NCBI GenBank assembly: GCA_963838805.1
Contig: CAWISK010000004.1
Span: forward strand, 1 to 64,000
Direction of reading: 5' to 3'
Source: CAVRQM01 sp963838805
GTDB taxonomy: Bacteria > Pseudomonadota > Alphaproteobacteria > Acetobacterales > Acetobacteraceae
Length of the DNA: 64,000 nt
A program made the translations under genes and the position numbers. This document shows positions 18,321-27,457 of this stretch, piece after piece. The notes below the pieces were generated by a model. It made no database searches. It saw nothing but the letters and a program-made list of their open reading frames with translations, and had not been told where the DNA came from. Every line of letters starts with the position of its first letter. Positions within the stretch are counted from its first letter, which is position 1.

Positions 18321-18935
18321 TTGAGGCGTGTCATTGCCTATATTGACGGGTTTAACCTGTATCACGCGATCGAGGACTTAGAGAAACCTCATTTGAAATG
18401 GGTAAATCTCTGGAAGTTATGCCAAGATATGCTCCGTAAAAACGAGAAATTACTATGTGTGAACTACTTTTCAGCCTTTGCAACTTGGAGGAAACTCGCC
18501 TTTGAGAGGCATCAGGAATATGTGAAAGCCCTACAGCATGCGGGTGTGCAACCTCATATGGCACGGTTCAAGGAAAAGCCCAGGAACTGCAATAAATGTG
18601 GGGCTCAATGGATTAGTCACGAGGAGAAGGAAACAGACGTTAATCTAGCTCTTTCGATCGTGTATGACGTTTTTAAAGACAGCTTCGACAGGGCTATTCT
18701 GATTTCGGCTGACAGCGATCTTGCTCCAGCACTCAAGATGGCGAGAAATCACAGCCCATCGAAAGAAATATTCGTCGTAGCGCCACCTGGCCGCTTCGGT
18801 GCGGCGCGCGACCTGAATCCACGCATTGCAATTACACAGGGGCGGCTGGCGAAGGCGCTCCTGCCTGCGACTACTCTCAACGCTGATGGAACGCCGATTT
18901 TCACGCGCCCTACGCGTTATGATCCGCCTAGCTAG
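18321..18935 (+). CDS. NYN-domain (LabA/DUF88-like) protein, putative RNase
   Basis: 204 codons from TTG 18321, with GGAG eleven bases upstream. The PIN-like NYN fold is clear: RRVIAYIDGFNLYHAI near residue 2 (first acidic residue), KETDVNLALSIVYDVF near 110 and RAILISADSDLAPAL near 132, which supply the usual metal-binding aspartates. A CxxC (NCNKCG) near residue 90 lies in the loop ahead of the second motif. Such proteins act as RNases in RNA turnover and in several defence-type systems. GC is lower than in the core genome. Its TAG falls within a hairpin (18932-18964). Confidence 0.8.
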   Translation: MRRVIAYIDGFNLYHAIEDLEKPHLKWVNLWKLCQDMLRKNEKLLCVNYFSAFATWRKLAFERHQEYVKALQHAGVQPHMARFKEKPRNCNKCGAQWISHEEKETDVNLALSIVYDVFKDSFDRAILISADSDLAPALKMARNHSPSKEIFVVAPPGRFGAARDLNPRIAITQGRLAKALLPATTLNADGTPIFTRPTRYDPPS

Positions 18936-18964
18936 GCTCCCGGCGGCCGTAGCGCCGAGCCTAG
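18932..18964. repeat. Hairpin at the end of the NYN gene
   Basis: CTAGGCTC (18932-18939) pairs with GAGCCTAG (18957-18964), the inner bases being mostly complementary too. It covers the stop codon of the rightward NYN gene and lies before the convergent leftward operon. No T-run, so a rho-independent terminator is uncertain. Confidence 0.5.
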
Positions 18965-19151
18965 CCGGCCTGCGGTTGCCCGCCGACAAGCAAACGGCAT
19001 CCTTGGCGAGAGTGCCGAGACTGCTCCCAGCTTGCTCGCGGAACCGGCCCCGCTCGCCTTCGACTGGCCACCACGGACTCCGGCGCGCGCGGGGTGTGAC
19101 TGTACAAGTTCGCGCAACGCCGTCGTTAGGGAACCTCGCACCGCCGAGATT

Positions 19152-19421
19152 TCAAAGGCGCTGTAGCCTCGCGGCACGCAGTCGCTCCGCCATCTCGGCA
19201 CGCTGCTCATTAGATAGCTCTCGCGTCGGCCGCCAGGGATCGCGGCCCAGTCGGAACGGCCATAACGGACAGTTTGCGCATTCGCACAATTTGACCTCAT
19301 GCCATGTCCCCGAGCAATCGAGGCATTTTGCCCGGATCGCCGCCAGCGCCGGGACACGCGGCACGGCCAGCCGGGACAGCGACTCAGACGTAGTGCCGAG
19401 CGGCGGCGCGTTGTCAGTCAC
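19152..19421 (-). CDS. Cysteine-rich small phage-region protein
   Basis: 89 codons from GTG 19421 (MTDNAPPLGTTSESLSRLAV). A compact zinc-finger-like block reads KCLDCSGTWHEVKLCECANC then PLWPFRLGRDPWR: five cysteines and one histidine in 21 residues. This block is common in small prophage proteins of alphaproteobacteria (function unknown; zinc binding inferred). It is the last gene of the leftward second block. Confidence 0.6.
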   Translation of the reverse strand: MTDNAPPLGTTSESLSRLAVPRVPALAAIRAKCLDCSGTWHEVKLCECANCPLWPFRLGRDPWRPTRELSNEQRAEMAERLRAARLQRL

Positions 19422-19656
19422 GGGTTGCCTCCAGTTCGAGAGATTGTGCGGCTGGCGATGGGCGAAACCTCTCGCCAGCGGCTTTTGGCAGCGCGGCCGG
19501 AGTATTGTGAGAGCCGCCAGCTCTGCCGGCCGGCACTAGGCCGCGCGCACGGCGTTCTGACGACCTCGATCCCGGTACCGTGCATGAACCTTCGTCGCTG
19601 GCCGAGGAGTGCACCGCCCTGCGCGCGCGGGCGTTGGGTGCTACAGCTGGCGGCAT
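19414..19656 (-). CDS. Hypothetical small protein
   Basis: 80 codons from ATG 19656 with GAGAGAGAG nine bases upstream, ending at 19414 so that its stop lies within the start of the next gene. Serine/arginine-rich (MPPAVAPNARARRAVHSSAS) and without recognisable motif. Kept because of the ribosome site and the tight overlap; the frame may be disturbed. Confidence 0.3.
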   Translation of the reverse strand: MPPAVAPNARARRAVHSSASDEGSCTVPGSRSSERRARGLVPAGRAGGSHNTPAALPKAAGERFRPSPAAQSLELEATRD

Positions 19657-19695
19657 TCGCGACTCTCTCTCAGATGAGCAGGCAACATCACCACC

Positions 19696-19812
19696 TCAGC
19701 GATATGGCCGAGCGGAACCGGACGCGGTCGTGGCCGCGAACTGCCGCAGATCACGGTGCCGGAAGTCGGCTGCTGCTCGGAGCACATCGGCCAGGCGATC
19801 CAGGCGCGTCAT
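19696..19812 (-). CDS. 38-residue hypothetical protein
   Basis: ATG 19812 overlaps the stop of the upstream gene (ATGA). The product begins MTRLDRLADVLRAAADFRHR, a basic amphipathic helix. Supported only by overlap and context. Confidence 0.3.
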   Translation of the reverse strand: MTRLDRLADVLRAAADFRHRDLRQFAATTASGSARPYR

Positions 19813-20114
19813 TGGGCACCGCCAGCGTGCCGCCGATAGCCGGCCAGTAGCCCGGCCACTATGCAGGCCTGGTCACGGTCCAGCCTGTCCCGCTCAGGGC
19901 TGCCCAGAGGCGGCAGACTGGCGTCGCGGATGGCACGGCAGGCGGGCGACCAATCCTCTGGGCAGGACGGCTCACCACCGTCTCGCTCTAGTGTCACTGT
20001 TGACTCTGTTGACCCTGTGCAGGCGAAAGGCGGCAAGGCGCTCACCGTGTCCATTGTGTCAACGGTGTCAGCCGAACGATGAATGGCGGCGAACGCCGCT
20101 GCCCAGCGACTCAC
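19809..20114 (-). CDS. Hypothetical protein coupled to the DUF3987 gene
   Basis: 101 codons from GTG 20114, whose GTGA overlaps the stop of the primase-helicase gene. Begins MSRWAAAFAAIHRSADTVDT, with a DTVDTMDTVSALPPF linker, a middle SCPEDWSPACRAIRDASL and an end RDQACIVAGLLAGYRRHAGG. Helical; no family recognised. Confidence 0.45.
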   Translation of the reverse strand: MSRWAAAFAAIHRSADTVDTMDTVSALPPFACTGSTESTVTLERDGGEPSCPEDWSPACRAIRDASLPPLGSPERDRLDRDQACIVAGLLAGYRRHAGGAQ

Positions 20115-22545
20115 AGCACCCCCTCGAACACGCGCGGGTTGACCGGATAGGCGGCGCGGGCACGCTGCTGGTAAGCGCCGGTAACCGGCGGGATCAACCA
20201 TCCAGCGTCCACCAGGACGGCGGCGGCGGCCTTGATCGCCTCGGCATCGAGCAATCGCGGCAACCGCACTTTCCGTTGCAGATTACGGACATGCACCTCG
20301 GCCGGCTTTGCCTTGATGATCCAGCGCGCCAGCGTGGCGGCGTTGCGATCGGCTTCGGGGCAGGCCGCGTCGCCATAAACCCGCTCGGCCATTGGCATCA
20401 GGTAGTTGGCGACAAGGTGCGCGGCGGAGGTGAACGCATTCTGGGATATGCTGGCCGGCGGCGGCTCATCGCCCTCGCGGGCGCACCACCAGAGATGTTC
20501 CAGCACCAGCGCCAGCCGCAGCGCCAGTCCACGGGCCTTCCCCAGCGCGCTGCGCATCAAGCCGGATGCGCTCTGCTGCCGCTCTTGCATGTCCTGCGCG
20601 AAGGCTTCCAGCAACGGCAATGCGGCCTCGGCCAGCGGCACCATGCGCGGGCTGCCAGGCTCGTCCGGTACGGCGGGCGTCAGGTCCAGCAGCCGCAGCC
20701 GATCCAGCGCAGTGGTGGCCCAATCAACGCCCGGTGCCGCCGTGACCAGCCGGAATGGCAGGGCATCGGGCCAGAACCAGCAGAACCGCGCCAGCAATCC
20801 GTCATCGGCTTCGCGCATCAGCTCGGCCAGCCGGTCGGGTTGCGTGCTACCCGTCACGGCCACCACCAGACGCTGTACCTCGATCGGCTCGGGATTTTTC
20901 TGCCGTTCCACCCTGAATGGGCGTCCGCCATAGCTCTCCAGCCAGAACGCCCGGCCCGCGTCGTTGTAGGTCGTCATGCCGGTCAGCCAGCCGGCCAGCT
21001 CATCGCGCACCACCAGCAGGCCCTTTGGCGCCGCCGTCGCCAATAGGCTCGCAACCTTCTCGACCGTGACATCCGACTGTCGCAGGCGTGGTGGCTGCGG
21101 CTCGGGACGTGGCCCATCGGGAGGCAGCGGCGGCGGCGTGCCTTTGTCCTGCGCAGTTCGCACGTCCTTTTCCCATCGTTCGGTCGCGGCCTCGTGGGCT
21201 TCGTGCGCCACGCGCCAGTCGCGACGTCGGGCGGGGAAGTCGGCAGCCATGCGGCGCTCGATATCCGGCAGGACATGGCGCATCAGTACATCGGCGCCCG
21301 GACTCTTGCCGGTTCCGCTGTCGCCAACGCTGGCGCACCACAGATGCGGCGGCTCGGCCCATCCGGGCGTTGCCTGTGCCCATCGGGCGTTGCCGATCAG
21401 CCCCGATGCAGATGCCAGCAGCGGCGCGGCAACGTAGTCCTCCGGACAGGCCGCGCCCTTGGCTACCGCGCCGATGAACCGCGCCCAGCCGTCGCCGAAC
21501 ACTGCCACCGGCAATACCGGGGACGGACGGCGATGCAGGCGCAACACCGTCATGTCTGGCGCGGCGAGCAACTCGGGATCAGGTGAGTCCGATGTCGTGC
21601 TCGTGCCGATCGCGTCGAGCATTCGGCGCAGCTCGCGTCCACCAGCCGCGTCACCTTTCTCGCGCACCCAATCGGCCGTGTCGCGGTGTGCTAGCAACGC
21701 CGCACAGGTGTCGGCATCGGTGAAGGCTGCGCGTTTCAAGGCACCCGCTAGCGCCATTGCCTGCCCACTGCGCGAACCGTCCGCCAAGCCGGACCAATCA
21801 CCTGACCAGCGCCGGGCAAGAGACGGGTTCTGGGCCGCTGCTGCGGCAATCCGGTCCTGCAACCCATCCGCCGCGATAGCGGCGCCGGGCTGGCCTCCTG
21901 GCAGCTTTTCGAACTCGTGCCCGCGAACGACGGTCCCTCGACGCGGATCAGATGCAACAGTGTGTTGGTCGGCACTTGCCGCAACTTGCCGGGGCTGATC
22001 CCGACGCACTCGCCTGTGACCGTGAAGTAGCGGTTGCCCAGGTGCAGCTCGATTGCGGGTACGTGCTTGCCGTTGCCACGTTTCCAGGTCCGGCCATGAT
22101 GCGTTCCCATCGCCGCGCGCAGTGCCGGGAGGGCGGCGGCATCATAGAGGAAGAATGCCTTATCGCCTGTCCTACTCGGTGAGATTTCCGTGTAAGTCGC
22201 CAGCTCAGCCATGCAGTCACGCGCCCAGTCCGCCAGAGTGCCGTCAGGCTTGCGGCAGGTGTCGAAATCCACACCGCCCAGCGCGATGCCGCCGCCCAGC
22301 TCGCCTAGCATGATGCCGATGCCGCCGCCCTCGCCGTTGACGTGGCGGCTGGCCCACGCTCGGCTGCGCTCGACCGATGCCCAGGTTGATGGATCGTCGC
22401 TCTTTGCCATCGAACCGGTGGTCGGGTCGTATGGCACCTTGGTCGTATCGCCGTGGCGGGCGACGTTGCGCCACCCAACCCAACGTGGAAGGCGCAGCAG
22501 CGTGTCGGGAATGGCAGCGGCTGGCACGGGTGCTAGGGCGTTCAT
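20111..22545 (-). CDS. Primase-polymerase / DUF3987 helicase (frameshifted)
   Basis: Start ATG 22545 overlaps the previous stop (ATGA). The N-terminal third is a bifunctional primase/polymerase domain: WVGWRNVARHGDTTKVPYDP near residue 25, GIGIMLGELGGGIALGGVDF with its catalytic aspartates, and ELHLGNRYFTVTGE. Near 21930 the frame shifts; the rest is a DUF3987 helicase with Walker A SVGDSGTGKSP and a sensor-like LVVAVTGSTQPDRL. About 811 codons. It would replicate the second integrative element after excision, doing the job that the D5-like primase does in the first block. Confidence 0.8.
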
Positions 22546-23141
22546 GCCAGCGCCTCCGGGTGTTTCGTCCGCACAGCATCGATGACTGCCGCAGAGAACG
22601 CATCGGCATCCGCCCGGCTGGTGAAGGAGATTGCTGGCGTGAAGCTCGGCTTGCCGGTCGCGTCGCGCATCTGTGTGCCGCCGCGCCCGACTGTCGGCCG
22701 GCCAGGTGGGGAAGCCCATGCCTTGCCCTCGCGCATATGCACCGCGCAGTCATGCAGCACGATGCGTTCAGGCAGCCGCACACGGGCGAAGCCGCGCAAC
22801 GTGTTGCGCACGAGCGGTCGCCAGTCGTCCAGGGTGGCGATCATCAGGGCCACCTCGCGCAGCAGCCGGCTATGGCACGCCAGCGCATCCACGACGGTAG
22901 CGAAGCCGAACGCCACCGGTTGCCCGGCTTGTAGCAGCGCCTCGGCCATGCGCTGCCCCGTGCGATCCGGCCAGGACAGTCCTGCATCGTACGTAATGAT
23001 GCCAGACATGCCGGGCTTGCGGCCGAACAGGTCCATGCCGTCTTTCAGCGGGGCCGGTGCGGCGATTACGAATGCCTCGGTCCGACCGCCCGGCACGGGC
23101 AGCATGGCAAGGCGGATGTCGAGTTTGTTAGGAAGGTTCAC
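22542..23141 (-). CDS. Phage-region protein of unknown function
   Basis: 199 codons. The GTG at 23141 is chosen because AGGAGAATTGCC precedes it. N-terminus MNLPNKLDIRLAMLPVPGGR, a middle with GIITYDAGLSWPDRTGQRM, and a C-terminal half (RVRLPERIVLHDCAVHMREG, WASPPGRP, PAISFTSRADADAFSAAVID) that recurs in alphaproteobacterial prophages just upstream of primase genes. Its stop overlaps the primase start, so the two are translationally coupled. Function unknown. Confidence 0.55.
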   Translation of the reverse strand: MNLPNKLDIRLAMLPVPGGRTEAFVIAAPAPLKDGMDLFGRKPGMSGIITYDAGLSWPDRTGQRMAEALLQAGQPVAFGFATVVDALACHSRLLREVALMIATLDDWRPLVRNTLRGFARVRLPERIVLHDCAVHMREGKAWASPPGRPTVGRGGTQMRDATGKPSFTPAISFTSRADADAFSAAVIDAVRTKHPEALA

Positions 23142-23279
23142 GGCAATTCTCCTGTGCCGGGCCTTTCGCGCTAGCCTTCGCTGCGGGGATCGGATAGGAT
23201 ACCGGTGTTGTCGCCTGCATCTTCCGTGTTCCGATCCGCCGCCGGTCATGCGTCACGCGCAGGGGCCGGCGGTTTCGTT

Positions 23280-23471
23280 TCAGGCGGCAACGTTCGGGCG
23301 GGATTGCATCCAGTCCAGCACCGCAGACAGGCGGTAGCCCACGCGGCTGGCGGACAGCTTCAGCTTGGGAAGGTCCGTGAGCCGGTCGAGCGTGCGATCC
23401 GAGATGCCCAGCATCCGCGCTGTCTCGAAGCGGTTCAGGATGCGGTCGGGACAGTCAGCTTGGGTGTGCAT
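23280..23471 (-). CDS. AlpA-like HTH regulator
   Basis: 63 codons from ATG 23471 (MHTQADCPDRILNRFETARM). The HTH reads ETARMLGISDRTLDRLTDLP, followed by VGYRLSAVLDWMQSR, which is the AlpA/excisionase fold. In P4-like elements this protein switches on integrase or excision. It precedes the primase genes by about 140 bases, and the gap holds the GTG gene's promoter region. Confidence 0.7.
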   Translation of the reverse strand: MHTQADCPDRILNRFETARMLGISDRTLDRLTDLPKLKLSASRVGYRLSAVLDWMQSRPNVAA

Positions 23472-23559
23472 GGTAAGCCTTGGCGGTTGTTGACTGGCGC
23501 ACACCTACGGCTTGCAATGACATCCCGCCCGGCGGCCATATCGCGGCGAGTTGGCGCGA

Positions 23560-23883
23560 TTAGGACTTATATGCCAGCTCGCGCTGGCGATGCCCCTCCT
23601 GGATACGATCGGCAAGCGTGCTGTTCTTCCAGAGGGTGGCGGCTCCGATGACACATCTTGTTCGCTGGTCCATCGACCCAGCTCGGCGGCGAGCGAGATC
23701 AAGCACAGCGCGGTGCCATTTGACCGCCGGGCCTTCGGGTTCACGATTGCTATCCTTGGTCACTGGCGCAACGCCGAATGTTTCGAAGTAGACGTAGGCT
23801 AGCCTACGAAATAGGCCGTCCAAAAATGCGCGCTCGGTAGTTTGACTTAGCCGCGACCGCGATGGGTCGCTCGGCAGCCGCAT
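23560..23883 (-). CDS. Hypothetical phage-region protein
   Basis: 107 codons from ATG 23883 (MRLPSDPSRSRLSQTTERAF). LDGLFRRLAYVYFETFGVAP and PAVKWHRAVLDLARR followed by AATLWKNSTLADRIQEG recur in Acetobacteraceae prophage-like islands, as I recall. Overlaps the preceding gene by 80 bases in another frame, so one of the two ends is probably misread. Confidence 0.45.
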   Translation of the reverse strand: MRLPSDPSRSRLSQTTERAFLDGLFRRLAYVYFETFGVAPVTKDSNREPEGPAVKWHRAVLDLARRRAGSMDQRTRCVIGAATLWKNSTLADRIQEGHRQRELAYKS

Positions 23884-24395
23884 CCGCCAGCATCGCGATG
23901 AGTGCCAGCAGCGGGCCTGCCGATCCGATTGCTTCCTCGATCATTGTTATCTCATAACAGCGGAAACGGTCATCGTCGCTGAAGGCCGCGCCCATCGCGT
24001 GATGCATCTCAGCTCTTTCCGCCACGTTGGACAGTCCTATGGCCGGAGACACGACGCGCTCGGCAAACGTGAGTGCATCCACAACCGCGCGGCGGGCTGC
24101 GACACGATCGGGAGCCGGCTCGGCTTCGCGCTGCATCCTGCAATAGCCCGTGCAGCCCATGTCGAAGCCATGAAAGCCCCGGCGGGCCGCCTGCGGTCAG
24201 CGCGGGGAGTGTGTCAGGCGGGTTTGCCTTCCCATCCAGTCCCATGCGCGCCAGCAAGCCACGGCAGGCATCCGCAAAACCGACTAAGCCTTCCTTGAGA
24301 TCGCCCGGTTTGGGCGCGGCGCCGTCATGCGTCGCCCACGCGACCGCAGTGGCGAACGCCTCATTCAGCATCCCGGCCAGGCACCTTGTCGTCAT
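23804..24395 (-). CDS. Hypothetical phage-region protein (frameshifted)
   Basis: From ATG 24395 (MTTRCLAGMLNEAFATAVAW) the frame is good to about 24195 (LVGFADACRGLLARMGLDG). A second frame then carries a helical chain (AVVDALTFAERVVSPAIGLS, EITMIEEAIGSAGPLLALIA) to 23804. I treat it as one gene of about 197 codons with one shift, although two separate genes cannot be excluded. No motif recognised. Confidence 0.4.
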
Positions 24396-24624
24396 GACGA
24401 TCGGCGTGCGGCGGTCGAAAGGATTCGATCAGCTCAACATCTGCACCCGGCAAAACAGGCGGCGTCCAAGCCGCGACCCCCCGCCCAGCTGCACGCGCCA
24501 GTTCGGCTACGTCTCCTTCTTCAAACAGGCGAGGGTGGCGCCAGCTATAAGTCGGGACCGGCGGCAAAGGAATCCGCTTCCGCGTAGCGGGCGGTTTCCC
24601 TCCTGCTCTCGGCGTACGTGTCAC
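24361..24624 (-). CDS. Hypothetical small protein
   Basis: 87 codons from GTG 24624, which follows directly on the TAG of the upstream gene. Begins MTRTPRAGGKPPATRKRIPL and contains PTYSWRHPRLFEEGDVAELA. Overlaps the next start by 35 bases. Soluble, no motif. Confidence 0.4.
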   Translation of the reverse strand: MTRTPRAGGKPPATRKRIPLPPVPTYSWRHPRLFEEGDVAELARAAGRGVAAWTPPVLPGADVELIESFRPPHADRHDDKVPGRDAE

Positions 24625-24756
24625 CTACTTCCCCACCGCCGCTCGGTTCGACAGTGCGTCGAGGGAGCTGGTGCGCTTGGGCACTACCCGCCCCGTTGCC
24701 GCTGCCCGGTTTACCAGCGCGTCCAGCAGCCGGACCGTCAGCTCGCCGCCGGTCAC
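24625..24756 (-). CDS. 43-residue hypothetical protein
   Basis: GTG 24756 overlaps the TGA of the upstream gene (GTGA), and its TAG ends one base before the next GTG. The product reads MTGGELTVRLLDALVNRAAA then TGRVVPKRTSSLDALSNRAA. The perfect packing between neighbours is the reason for calling it. Confidence 0.45.
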   Translation of the reverse strand: MTGGELTVRLLDALVNRAAATGRVVPKRTSSLDALSNRAAVGK

Positions 24757-25234
24757 GCTGCACCAGCGGCGAGGGTGCAAATTATCTCCCAGATTGCCGG
24801 CGCCATTACGAAGTCTTCCTCCGGAGGCTCCGGGCCGTAGAACGCATGGACGGCCGCAGCCTTGGCCTGCAATCCAGCCGGCGTTGTAGCGGAAAGGTCC
24901 AAGACATCCGCCATCGCATCTTCCAGCTCGCCATTGAGGAAGGCTTGCTCGACCGCCGTTGCGGCCCGATGCGCTGACGAATCCTCGACTAGGCCGTTGC
25001 TAGCGTAGAGCAGCCGACGCCATTCCGTGTCGGCTCGGACAAACCTACCGCTCGCCGCGATCAGCTCCGCATCTGGGTCCACCGCCGCTGCTCCCGCGAT
25101 CGGAATGGCCCCACCCGCCAGCAAAGCCGCCGCACCGCCCAACAGCCTCCGCCGGCAATGCGCCGGTCGCACGTTCCTGTGCCCGGCCTCGCCTCAGCCG
25201 CCGGTGTGATATTGATGTTAACGGTCCCGTGCAT
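24753..25234 (-). CDS. Exported (Tat-like) hypothetical protein, frameshifted near start
   Basis: ATG 25234 with AGAGAGGATC upstream starts MHGTVNINITPAAEARPG; a shift near 25170 leads into RRRLLGGAAALLAGGAIPIA, a twin-arginine-like signal, and then a helical domain (DPDAELIAASGRFVRADTEW, AVEQAFLNGELEDAMADVLD). Without the shift the gene would begin at GTG 25172. About 159 codons. Similar short exported or signal-bearing proteins are frequent in prophage-like islands of this family; role unknown. Confidence 0.45.
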
Positions 25235-25449
25235 GTCGTGATCCTCTCTCGATTGCGGGCCATCGGCGGCGGGCGCTGCAATCCGCCCGCCGCCACCCGC
25301 CTGCCCGGAGCCGCCGGGCGCGGATTAGATGGATTAGCCGGATTAGGTGCCACCCCCATCCGAAACGGAAAGCCACTCTCGGCTAGTAGCTTCATCGTTC
25401 GGCAACGCGCACCTGTCGCCCTGCCAATGTGTCAACAGTGTCCAATGTG

Positions 25450-26749
25450 TCACTGGGCTTCACGCCGCAGCGGCACCACCCGTCCGCGCGCCTCGCCCTG
25501 GCCCATGCGGACCAGTATCTCGCCCGCCACCTTGTCGGCTGCCGCCAGCAGCGGCGCATCGGCCAGGTGCGTATAGCGGCCGGTGATGGTGCCGGTGCGA
25601 TGCCCGATCAGGGCGCCGATCGTCGGCTCAGACAGCCCCAGATCGCCGCCCAGGCTGGCAAACGAGTGCCGCAGCACATGCGGTGTCACGTCGTCCGGCA
25701 GGCCCGCCATCGCCACCAGACGGGCGAATAGACGGGGGTATCCGGTCATCGGTCCATCGCCACGTGTGGCCGGGAACACCCGGTCATTGTGCCTCGGCAG
25801 GGCCGCCAGCATCTCGCACACGGCATTGGACAGCGGACGCATGGACCGGCCGCTCTTGGTATCGGGCAGCGTGGCAGTCCGGCGGGCAAGCTCCACATCC
25901 TGCCAGCGCAGCCCCAGCCCCTCGCCGCGTACGCCAGCCGGTCAGCAGCAGGAACCGCGTCATGGCGATTGCCGGCGGCCAGAACGGCACGGCTTCGGCA
26001 GCCCGCAGTGCCGCGCCCAGAGCCGCCAGCTCGGCATCAGCCAAGCGCCGGTCCTTCTTGTTGTCGGCGTAGCGCTCGACGCCGCGCACCGGGTTGTCGG
26101 CGCGCATTCCTTCCCGGACGGCATAGCTGAAAATGCCGCCCAACAGGCCGATGCAGCGGGTGGCAGCACCCTTGCCGCCACGCACCGATGCACCACGCCC
26201 GGTCTCGCGCTCGGCAGCCGTCTTGCCCACCGCGATGGCGTGCATGACCTTGCGCACCTCCGCCGTCGTGACCGCCGCCACCGGCAGCTTGCCCAGCAGC
26301 GGGATGATGTGTCGCTCGATATTGCTGCGGTCGCTGCGGATCGTGCTGGGCTTCTTGGCGCGACCGCGCACCAGGATCGTCGGCAGGGCCTCGAGATACA
26401 GCCCGCACAACTCGGCCACCGTGATCGCCGCGTTGCGGTCATCCCGCGCCAGCGCCGGGTCGATGCCGGCGCGCAGTTGCAGGCGCAGCGCCGTCGCCTC
26501 TTTCCGGGCATCGTCTATGCCGAAGTCGCCGCGACCATGCTTGCCGATCGTGTACATCCGCTGCCGGCCGCGCCCATCCGGGCCACGCTCCACAGGGCTG
26601 CGATACTTCAAGACGAATGAAAACCGGCCATCCTCGACGCGCTTCCGGGCGCCAAGTCCGGCCACGCTGTCCTTGCTGCCGCCATCCCAAAGGGTCTGCC
26701 CGGGCTTCAGGGCGGCGAGGGCGCGGGCGGTGATGTTGGCCTTCGGCAT
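25450..26749 (-). CDS. int: Tyrosine recombinase (integrase 2), frameshifted once
   Basis: ATG 26749 (MPKANITARALAALKPGQTL), about 432 codons. N-terminal DUF4102 arm-binding domain (KDSVAGLGARKRVEDGRFSF, MYTIGKHGRGDFGIDDAR), SAM-like core (TIRSDRSNIERHIIPLLG), catalytic domain with Arg in LLTGWRTGE (after removing one C near 25929), H-x-x-R in TPHVLRHSFAS, His in IGHRTGTITG and the Tyr nucleophile in RYTHLAD. Its start is 130 bases from a tRNA-Arg 3' fragment, the usual position of a tRNA-targeting integrase relative to its attachment site. Confidence 0.88.
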
Positions 26750-26878
26750 TGGTAGCCATCCGGGCTGCTTCACCCCACGGCTACCACGTCACGGGTCGTC
26801 AGGCAATACCAGGATGCGCAACGATAGCGGTATTACGGGCTTTCTGACGTGTCCTGACTTGCTCTGGCACCCCCTGTA

Positions 26879-26929
26879 TTCGCCCTCCGAAGGCGAAGGT
26901 CGCACGTTCGAATCGTGTCGGGTCCGCCA
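26879..26929 (+). other. tRNA-Arg(CCG) 3' fragment, probable attachment site
   Basis: The sequence folds as the second half of a tRNA: anticodon arm TCGCC-CTCCGAA-GGCGA (anticodon CCG), variable loop, T arm with loop TTCGAAT and stem GCACG/CGTGT, acceptor strand CGGGTCC, discriminator G and CCA. No matching 5' half (acceptor GGACCCG, D arm) precedes it. A bare 3' tRNA half beside a tyrosine integrase is what integration into a tRNA gene leaves at one end of an element. Confidence 0.82.
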
Positions 26930-27220
26930 GTGTTTCAGTGCGTTAGTAGCTGCGCCGCCAGCCGGGCACCGTGACCTGTCCCTGGTGGTGTTGCCAGCAC
27001 GAAGCGACGCAGCTCCGCCCCGAAGTAATCCGCCACATCTCGCTCAGCAGCTTCAGCACAGGCTGCTGCAACTCGGCAATCGGCCGGCCAGCAATCTTAC
27101 CCGGGACGGTCACATTGAGGTCGAATCGAACCGTCCCGCGCGCCGGGGCAACCAGAAGAATCAAGTCCGCCTGGGCTTTTGCCCCTGTTGCCGAACTTCT
27201 CGCAACTTCTTGAAAATGCT

Positions 27221-27296
<76 letters not shown>

Positions 27297-27457
27297 GGCA
27301 CGCCGGCGGCGGGCCTATAGCAACAACGCCCCGCCCTGCAAAGCCCCGCGCCACGACGTGCCCGCCCATGTCTGCGATGGCTTGCGGCGTCCGCACCCTG
27401 CAATATGTATAGCCGGCCCCAGGGGCCCGGACGACCGGCAGGCGAGGATACATCTTC

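Noticed and set aside
25321..25347. Three GGATTAG copies spaced by 9-10 bases, iteron-like
   Set aside because: The stretch also reads as an Asn-Pro repeat (PNPANPSNP) in the leftward frame, common in linkers of these elements; three copies are too few to claim an origin.
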